NCBI GenBank assembly: GCA_030668465.1
Contig: DAOUTX010000022.1
Location: 1 to 10,971 of the forward strand
Source: Atribacterota bacterium
Lineage (GTDB): Bacteria; Atribacterota; Phoenicimicrobiia; Phoenicimicrobiales; Phoenicimicrobiaceae
Direction: 5' to 3'
Length of the DNA: 10,971 bases
Within the stretch, counting starts at the first letter, position 1. Every line of letters starts with the position of its first letter. The translations under genes were made by a program, and so were the position numbers. Shown here one piece after another: positions 6,806 through 10,971 of this stretch. The notes under the pieces are model-generated. The model was given only the letters and a program-made list of their open reading frames with translations, was not told where the DNA came from and made no database searches.

Positions 6806-8113
6806 TTAAATAATTCCGTTTCGTTTATTATATCCTTGCCAATAGCGGCTGAAACTCCATCCCAAATTTACCGAAGAAAGACGATCTAATTTAGAACCCC
6901 AATTTTTAACTATGGCTCTAGCTCGGATAAAATATTCATTAATTTGTTTTTGATTTAATGTGCTTAAGCTGTTTTCGATAGAGGAAATTATTTCTTCCTC
7001 ATAATTAATTATTAAAGGCTGGATTTCAACTTGTGCAGAATTAAAATTTAGTAAAGCCTTTCGATGAAAACGCTCACTTTCCCACCAATAAGATTTTGAA
7101 TTATAATTTTTACTTCCCTCGCTATACTCACCGGGAACAGTGGTATCGGGAGAAAAGACGGGGAAAAAGGGGCTTATACAGGGGTTGGAAGCCCCGGTGG
7201 TATAAAAGAATTGCTTACCCTCACCAATTTTTGCTACCAGAGAACAGACTGTTTGGTTTCGGCGAAATAATTTGTTTGCTGCGTGCAGGCACAAGGTGGC
7301 GCCAGGTCCATGATTGGGAGTCCATTGGGAATTTTTTCCATGATCTCGTAAAATATTTATAAAATCTTTAATAGTCAACCTCTTCTTCCTCTGTGAAAGT
7401 AAGGCTCGGGAACGTTTTTCCCGTTCAGTCCCCTTGGCAGCCCAGGTTATAAATTTAGCAGAATAACATTTTCGGAAATTAAAATCTTCCCTCTTTTTAC
7501 AGTAACCTCTTTTAATGGCATTCTCTATCAACCCTTCAGAGCAAGAATCATAATCTTTCTGTAAAGATATTATATTAGATATGTTCCAAACATCCTTGAT
7601 TTTTTTCCAGGCCCACCAGGTTTTTACTGTTTCTAATACATAGGCCTCTTTCTTATCGGCAATTAAAAAACTATTCATATATTTTAATTTCAATCGATAA
7701 CCGCAATTGCCTCCCTGTCCATGCTTTTCTAATAATTGAATAAGGATCTCTAAGGCCTGTCGAGCAGTTCGACTTCTTTCGAGGGCCAAGCGAACTAAAT
7801 CCATACCGGTTAGGCCTGTTTTATTCGGCTTTTCTCTGGTAAATATTGATTCATTACCAATAACCACCCCATGTTCATTGGCTCCCATCTCTGCACCAAA
7901 CATCCAGAAAGGTTGACAGAGTAATACCCGGGCTGTTTCTGGAACCTGGGGGATAGTCAAATAGGTACATTGAACGGTTTCGCTTAAATCATGCTTTTTG
8001 CGGGGGACTATAAGGATGTTTTGGGTTTCATCAGGTTCTCGATTACTGTTTTTACCAAAAAGGGTAAAATCTTCTTCAGTTGCAGAACCTAAAGCTACTA
8101 TAGTATCACACAT
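6806..8113 (-). CDS. Peptidase family C69 / secernin-like Ntn hydrolase
   Basis: The 435-residue protein starts MCDTIVALGSATEEDFTLFGKNSNREPDE. Cys2 becomes the N-terminal nucleophile once Met is removed, and GKNSNREPDE is the conserved strand that follows in C69 dipeptidases and secernins. A second hallmark is MGANEHGVVIGNES at 76-89. The family hydrolyses amide bonds, with dipeptidases (PepD type) the characterised members; secernin-type homologues are poorly characterised. No signal peptide or membrane segment precedes Cys2, which would be incompatible with this mechanism, so it is cytoplasmic. GGGGAG sits 7 nt before the ATG. A TTGCTA/TATAAT promoter lies about 86 nt upstream. A short peptidase here, alongside the zincin and aminotransferase genes, suggests peptide or amino-acid turnover, but that is inference. 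Confidence 0.87.
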   Translation of the reverse strand: MCDTIVALGSATEEDFTLFGKNSNREPDETQNILIVPRKKHDLSETVQCTYLTIPQVPETARVLLCQPFWMFGAEMGANEHGVVIGNESIFTREKPNKTGLTGMDLVRLALERSRTARQALEILIQLLEKHGQGGNCGYRLKLKYMNSFLIADKKEAYVLETVKTWWAWKKIKDVWNISNIISLQKDYDSCSEGLIENAIKRGYCKKREDFNFRKCYSAKFITWAAKGTEREKRSRALLSQRKKRLTIKDFINILRDHGKNSQWTPNHGPGATLCLHAANKLFRRNQTVCSLVAKIGEGKQFFYTTGASNPCISPFFPVFSPDTTVPGEYSEGSKNYNSKSYWWESERFHRKALLNFNSAQVEIQPLIINYEEEIISSIENSLSTLNQKQINEYFIRARAIVKNWGSKLDRLSSVNLGWSFSRYWQGYNKRNGII

Positions 8114-8154
8114 AATTACACTCCCCTACTATTTAAATATTGAAGAGAGTAAAC

Positions 8155-8204
8155 ATTAAATTAGTCGTTAGTGAAGGTGTGAATAGTTGTTAGTATATAT
8201 TATA
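8155..8204. repeat. Interspersed repeat, copy B
   Basis: The first 21 nt (ATTAAATTAGTCGTTAGTGA plus A) match the blocks at 3459-3486 and 10867-10894. The next bases, GGTG then GAATAGT then TGTTAG, resemble copy C. The distal end runs into TATATATTATA, so the repeat supplies the -10 box of the C69 peptidase promoter and forms most of its 5' leader. Confidence 0.7.
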
Positions 8205-8226
8205 GCGTATAGTTTCGGAATAGCAA
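8199..8226 (-). promoter_or_regulatory. Sigma70-type promoter of the C69 peptidase gene
   Basis: On the minus strand TTGCTA (8226-8221) and a perfect TATAAT (8204-8199) are separated by 16 nt. Predicted start near 8192 gives a leader of about 80 nt to the ATG at 8113. The rest of the 8114-8490 gap holds repeats and the hairpin element described separately. Confidence 0.6.
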
Positions 8227-8326
8227 GATACATCCCGGTAAAACTAAAAAAATGAAGCTAAAAGCGAAAAACCATAATTCAAGATTAAAACTTTTTTATG
8301 TACAATATTGTTTTTAATGTAGGGGG

Positions 8327-8410
8327 GGGTTGGATTTATTCGATCCGTGTTTTGTAGACCCTGTGTAGTACGAAGATTACTATACAGGATAGGCTCGATA
8401 AATCAAGCCC
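8327..8410. repeat. Nested inverted-repeat element (84 bp, two stacked hairpins)
   Basis: The outer arms, GGGTTGGATTTATTCGATCC at 8327-8346 and GGCTCGATAAATCAAGCCC at 8392-8410, are imperfectly complementary. Inside them CCTGTGTAGTA (8360-8370) pairs with TACTATACAGG (8378-8388) over 11 positions with one G-T wobble and a 7-nt loop. The left end abuts a run of eight G (8322-8329). The element is downstream of arsR on the minus strand and upstream of the C69 promoter. No T-run follows, so a terminator role is possible but not typical. A MITE/REP-like origin or structured RNA are alternatives. Confidence 0.65.
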
Positions 8411-8444
8411 GTGACTTCCTGTCCGTTATAGGCTAATTCGTCTA

Positions 8445-8484
8445 AACTAGTAAACCAACTAACCAAGTAACTAACTAACAAATC
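8445..8484. repeat. 8-bp tandem array, about 5 units (AACCAACT type)
   Basis: Consecutive octamers are AACTAGTA, AACCAACT, AACCAAGT, AACTAACT and AACAAATC. The array ends 6 nt before the stop of the ArsR-family gene. Its reverse complement has the same unit as the TTGGTTAG array at 10014-10053. Confidence 0.65.
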
Positions 8485-8490
8485 AAGAAA

Positions 8491-8829
8491 TTAATTGCAT
8501 TTAAACTTTTCTCTTATTTTTTCTTTTTTACATTTAGTAATATTTTTCAAATCCTGTTTTGGCAGTTTCAATCCATTCTTTAGAGCTTGAATTATTCTAT
8601 TATTTTCTGTTTCAGGATTTACTATATATATAATCCACTTACCCTCTCGCCGATTAATAACAAGACCTGCTTCCCTTAAAATTCTAACACTGTGTGAAAT
8701 TCTTGATTGTTCCATATTTAATATGTTTTCCAATTCACAGACGCACAATTCATCTTGTAATAGAAGTAGATAAATACGCAAACGAGTTTCATCAGATAAT
8801 GCTTTAAACATCTTTATAGTTGCTTCCAT
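8491..8829 (-). CDS. ArsR-family metal/metalloid-responsive repressor
   Basis: The product is a 112-residue winged-helix repressor. I start it at the ATG at 8829 because AAAGGAG lies 8 nt upstream; an ATG 33 nt earlier lacks such a site. MFKALSDETRLRIYLLLL is the classic ArsR first helices. DELCVCELENIL carries Cys29 and Cys31, the alpha-3 ELCVC-(D/E)-L motif of As(III)/Sb(III)-type ArsR sensors. QSRISHSVRILREAGLV is the recognition helix, and REGKWIIYIV is the wing. Two further cysteines (100 and 111) lie in the lysine-rich tail and might add ligands. Such proteins dissociate from operator DNA when thiol-binding metalloids bind. No arsenate reductase, ArsB/Acr3 or other resistance gene is in the window. 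The neighbour upstream is the DUF1573 gene, 116 nt away. The family call is secure; the ligand is inferred from the motif. Confidence 0.9.
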   Translation of the reverse strand: MEATIKMFKALSDETRLRIYLLLLQDELCVCELENILNMEQSRISHSVRILREAGLVINRREGKWIIYIVNPETENNRIIQALKNGLKLPKQDLKNITKCKKEKIREKFKCN

Positions 8830-8852
8830 GCTGTATTCTCCTTTTTTATGTG

Positions 8853-8862
8853 ATGATATCAT
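8853..8862. promoter_or_regulatory. Candidate ArsR operator palindrome
   Basis: A perfect 10-bp palindrome ATGATATCAT lies 23 nt upstream of the arsR-family ATG, just before its ribosome binding site. ArsR-type repressors commonly bind dyads near their own start to autoregulate. The dyad is short and the region is AT-rich, so this is tentative. I saw no strong -35/-10 pair here. Confidence 0.3.
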
Positions 8863-8945
8863 GTTGTTGCTTTAAAAATATTTATACTGTTTACCATATC
8901 TTTTTCTATAGTTAATAATTTTATTAGCATTTACGAAACAATTTA

Positions 8946-9986
8946 CTATCTTTTAATTACTATGGGAATGGCAATAGTTAAATAAAGATATTCCTTTATT
9001 TCCCCTTCCTGTATTTCATCTGGGATTTTATCTTTTAATAGTATCACCTGTAGATTTTCTTTTTCTTCTGAGTTTAACTCAAATTCAGATACTAAGGGGA
9101 TGAGATAATCTGCTGAAGTTTTTATGGAAGTAATTTTTATCCCTTCTTCTCCTGAATTTGCAAGAGCAAACTTCCCTATAGTTTCGCTTTCGGAATCAGT
9201 CGTTAAATTAAAACTTATCCCTACTGGAGAAATACTTACTGTAGGAGCAGGTTTCTCTGTTATATAGCCATTAACACGCAGTGAAAAAGCCTTTCTCCTG
9301 GGGTCATTACAGTATATGCGCACACTCTCTCTTACTTCACCTAACTCATGTTGGCTGGAATCATAAGTGAAAGTTACTTCCTGTTTTTCTCCCGGAAGAA
9401 TATTTAAGGGTATTTCTGTATCATATTGGATATATTCAGAGATATCAATCTTATCAATTATTAGATCCAGCTCTCCCTTATTTTCAATAGTGAAAATAAA
9501 GGTAGATAAATCTCCCTGAGAAACCAGTCCTAAATCCCATTGAGAATTAGAAAGGGATGCCTGGGGTGAGGGTATAGGTTCTACATCGATAATTACTGTA
9601 ATTTTTGCCTTGGGGGACTGGGGGTCGTTGGATTCGATATGGATATCTTTTTTGACCAGACCGTTATAGCCGGTAGGATTGAAGGTAACTTTTAGTTCAG
9701 ATGATTTTCCCGGCTGTATATTATCAGTAGAGAGCATGGTGGCAGCACAACCGCAGGAGGACCGTACTCTACTGATAACAAGTTCTTCTCTCCCGGTATT
9801 TTTTATAGTAAAGATATGAACCGGTCTTTCGTCTTCTTTTACCTTTCCAAAATCCCATTCTTCTTCTGAAATAGAAATAGTGGGCGGTTGGGAAGATTTG
9901 TTTTGAATATTATAAAATATTAAAAAAGCACCTACTATAACTATTATACTTATTAAGATAATAATAATTTTGTTTTTACGAACCAT
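8946..9986 (-). CDS. Membrane-anchored DUF1573 protein with three Ig-like repeats
   Basis: The 346-residue protein has a basic start and one hydrophobic segment (about residues 6-26, IIIILISIIVIVGAFLIFY), with no lipobox cysteine, so it is probably an N-terminally anchored extracytoplasmic protein. Three beta-sandwich repeats follow. Repeat 1 (about 36-138) has WDFGKVKEDE, FTIKNTG and the DUF1573 signature RSSCGCAA with Cys78 and Cys80. Repeat 2 (about 143-245) has WDLGLVSQGD and FTIENKG. Repeat 3 (about 250-346) has FALANSGEEGIKITSI. Repeats 2 and 3 lack the CGC pair. DUF1573 domains resemble ASH/MSP Ig-like folds; their function is not established. AAAGGAG lies 6 nt before the ATG. Upstream is an exported thioredoxin-fold gene, which suggests a joint envelope role, possibly thiol chemistry at the CGC motif. 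Confidence 0.87.
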   Translation of the reverse strand: MVRKNKIIIILISIIVIVGAFLIFYNIQNKSSQPPTISISEEEWDFGKVKEDERPVHIFTIKNTGREELVISRVRSSCGCAATMLSTDNIQPGKSSELKVTFNPTGYNGLVKKDIHIESNDPQSPKAKITVIIDVEPIPSPQASLSNSQWDLGLVSQGDLSTFIFTIENKGELDLIIDKIDISEYIQYDTEIPLNILPGEKQEVTFTYDSSQHELGEVRESVRIYCNDPRRKAFSLRVNGYITEKPAPTVSISPVGISFNLTTDSESETIGKFALANSGEEGIKITSIKTSADYLIPLVSEFELNSEEKENLQVILLKDKIPDEIQEGEIKEYLYLTIAIPIVIKR

Positions 9987-10013
9987 AACTTTCTCCTTTG
10001 CTATATATATTAA

Positions 10014-10053
10014 TTGGTTAGCTAGTTAGTTGGTTAATTGGTTATTTGGTTTA
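10014..10053. repeat. 8-bp tandem array, 5 units (TTGGTTAG type)
   Basis: Five contiguous octamers are TTGGTTAG, CTAGTTAG, TTGGTTAA, TTGGTTAT and TTGGTTTA. The following 40 nt look like decayed units. The array begins 28 nt upstream of the DUF1573 ATG and so lies in its promoter or leader region. It is the inverted counterpart of the array at 8445-8484. Confidence 0.75.
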
Positions 10054-10103
10054 TTAATTCATTGATTGTCTAATATCTAATTAACCAGCTAATTAAATGT
10101 GTG

Positions 10104-10159
10104 CGCTACTCGCTCTACGCTAGATTCACACAATGCGCAATGCGATATACGATATACTA
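10104..10159. repeat. Degenerate 7-bp tandem array, about 8 units
   Basis: In register the heptamers read CGCTACT, CGCTCTA, CGCTAGA, TTCACAC, AATGCGC, AATGCGA, TATACGA and TATACTA. Adjacent units differ by one to three bases, with a break in the middle. Read in the other phase, CGATATA is repeated twice at 10143-10156. It lies between the exported thioredoxin-fold gene and the DUF1573 gene; the remaining bases of that gap (10160-10203) show no hairpin terminator. Confidence 0.5.
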
Positions 10160-10203
10160 ATTTTTATTCCCCGTGTTAAAGAATCTGTCTTTGTATTGCC
10201 TAT

Positions 10204-10836
10204 TTAATACCCAGGTGGTGGCGGACATACTCCATCGTCACAACTATCATCCTCTTTAGTCTTTTTTTTGGGAGCCTCTTTTTCTTCAGCTCCTAAAAAA
10301 TAACTGAGATATTGGAACATTAAATTTTGTTGTTTGGAGATTAAGCCCGGATATACTCTCTTTACTACCAGGTTTTTAGCTAAGAAGATAGCAGTGGGTA
10401 AAATTTCAATATTGTAAAGATTGCTTACTTCCTCCTGGCTGTCTAACAGTATAGTGAAAGATATTTTTTTATCAGTCCAAAACTCTTTAATCTGAGCAAT
10501 ATCTTCTTCTTTCAGGTCTTTACGGGCATTTATCATAATTACCTGATATTTTTCTTCAATAATATGCCCTTCAAAATACTCGGCCAGTTCTTCTATCCCA
10601 CATACTGAATCCTTATTTTCGTTATTACAAAAGTAAAGAATAAGGAGTTTCTGTTTTTCTTTGTAGTCTGCTAAATCAAAGGTTTCTCCATCTACAGTGT
10701 TAAGGGTAAAGGTAGGGGCGGGAAAACCTTTTCTAAAAGATGAAGAAAAGGCAGACGAGTAAAAAGAAACCAAAAAAGCAATTATTAATAGAACAGTTAA
10801 AAGATTATTCTTTTTATTCCTTAACCAAAAAATTAT
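10204..10836 (-). CDS. Exported thioredoxin-fold (redoxin/TlpA-like) protein, probable non-AUG start
   Basis: The core (PAPTFTLNTVDGETFDLADY, then VIMINARKDL, then the cis-Pro loop ILPTAIFL) is a TlpA/AhpC-TSA-type thioredoxin fold. The usual WCxxC is absent: the site reads YFCNNENKDSVCGIEEL, with Cys70 and Cys79. The C-terminal tail is lysine/glutamate rich and ends CDDGVCPPPPGY (Cys199, Cys204). An in-frame TTG at 10773 is the only ordinary start codon. It would give 189 aa, has no Shine-Dalgarno and cuts a signal peptide in half. The frame stays open upstream and encodes FWLRNKKNNLLTVLLIIAFLVSFYSSAFSS, an evident signal peptide or anchor. GAGAGGTG lies 7 nt before an ATA at 10836, so I set the start there (210 aa). 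An ATT at 10833, or a sequence error, are alternatives. It likely acts outside the cytoplasmic membrane with the DUF1573 protein. Confidence 0.8.
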   Translation of the reverse strand: MIFWLRNKKNNLLTVLLIIAFLVSFYSSAFSSSFRKGFPAPTFTLNTVDGETFDLADYKEKQKLLILYFCNNENKDSVCGIEELAEYFEGHIIEEKYQVIMINARKDLKEEDIAQIKEFWTDKKISFTILLDSQEEVSNLYNIEILPTAIFLAKNLVVKRVYPGLISKQQNLMFQYLSYFLGAEEKEAPKKKTKEDDSCDDGVCPPPPGY

Positions 10837-10866
10837 TTTAAAACACCTCTCTTTTAATTCGCCAAT

Positions 10867-10920
10867 TGGCCAATTAAATTAGTCGTTAGTGAATGGTGAA
10901 TAGTCGTTAGATTTAAATAT
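10867..10920. repeat. Interspersed repeat, copy C
   Basis: The first 28 nt are identical to 3459-3486. It continues GGTGAATAGTCGTTAG and an AT-rich tail, like copy B. A shorter palindrome, AATTGGCCAATT (10864-10875), replaces the long palindrome of copy A. It ends 31 nt upstream of the proposed start of the exported thioredoxin-fold gene, in the same orientation relative to the gene as copy B has to the C69 gene. Confidence 0.8.
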
Positions 10921-10928
10921 ATGCTTTC

Positions 10929-10971
10929 AGTTGTTAGTTGTTGGTTTATTGTTTTATCTGTCATTGCGAGC
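10929..10971. repeat. 7-bp repeat then start of a TGTCATTGCGAGC element
   Basis: AGTTGTT is directly repeated (10929-10935 and 10936-10942), followed by decayed T-rich heptamers. The window then ends with TGTCATTGCGAGC (10959-10971). This is the opening word of a short interspersed repeat I recall from many bacterial genomes (typically continuing toward GAAGCGAAGCAATC). The remainder is outside the window. Confidence 0.45.

Noticed and set aside
7096..7362. Plus-strand open frame of 88 codons
   Set aside because: It is antisense to the C69 peptidase gene; its Arg/Trp-rich product resembles a shadow translation.
8302..8315. ACAATATTGT followed by a T-run as an intrinsic terminator on the plus strand
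   Set aside because: The stem is short and all A/T-rich, and no plus-strand gene ends there.
8445..8484. Octamer array as a CRISPR array
   Set aside because: Units are 8 bp, contiguous and degenerate, without unique spacers; no cas gene is present.
8830..8862. Eleven extra N-terminal codons for the ArsR-family protein (ATG at 8862)
   Set aside because: That ATG lies in the palindrome and has no Shine-Dalgarno, while the ATG at 8829 has AAAGGAG at ideal spacing and begins at the usual family start.

Overview
The window is low-GC bacterial DNA with twelve protein genes, all on the minus strand, and one plus-strand tRNA-Leu. Ribosome binding sites of the AAAGGAG/GGAG type precede most starts. 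The gene content and the repeat-filled gaps fit an uncultured low-GC anaerobe (Atribacterota or a similar candidate phylum). That placement is an impression from gene content only; no rRNA is present to confirm it.

Layout, left to right. (1) 1-3137: a compact minus-strand unit read yhaM-like HD exoribonuclease > tldD > tldE/pmbA, with tldE cut by the window edge. TldD and TldE form one peptidase complex, and their genes are joined by a TGAGATG junction. (2) 3138-3706: a gap holding a tRNA-Leu(CAG) behind a perfect TTGACA -35 box. A 30-bp perfect palindrome abuts the tRNA, followed by several short repeats. (3) 3707-8113: a second minus-strand series, read C69/secernin-type peptidase > flavodoxin-like protein > small zincin metalloprotease > adenosine deaminase > HisC-like PLP aminotransferase. 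The last four are closely spaced (1, 1 and 32 nt). A good promoter (TTGCTA-16-TATAAT) precedes the peptidase gene and a weaker one precedes the flavodoxin gene. (4) 8114-8490: a 377-nt gap with the peptidase promoter, an interspersed repeat, a nested-hairpin element and an octamer tandem array. (5) 8491-10836: an ArsR-family regulator with the ELCVCEL thiol metal-site motif, a membrane-anchored DUF1573 protein and an exported thioredoxin-fold protein, all minus strand. This looks like a cell-envelope and thiol-related neighbourhood. (6) 10837-10971: another copy of the interspersed repeat and the start of a TGTCATTGCGAGC element.

The coding genes are mostly recognisable families. The least ordinary part is the non-coding DNA. 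Nearly every large gap is built from short-period tandem repeats (7-bp and 8-bp units), small palindromes and a three-copy interspersed repeat. Two octamer arrays made of the same unit in opposite orientation bracket the arsR-DUF1573 pair. The exported thioredoxin-fold gene has no ATG/GTG/TTG that would include its obvious signal peptide; the best-placed start behind its Shine-Dalgarno is an ATA codon. I saw no CRISPR array, transposase, integrase, phage gene or rRNA.
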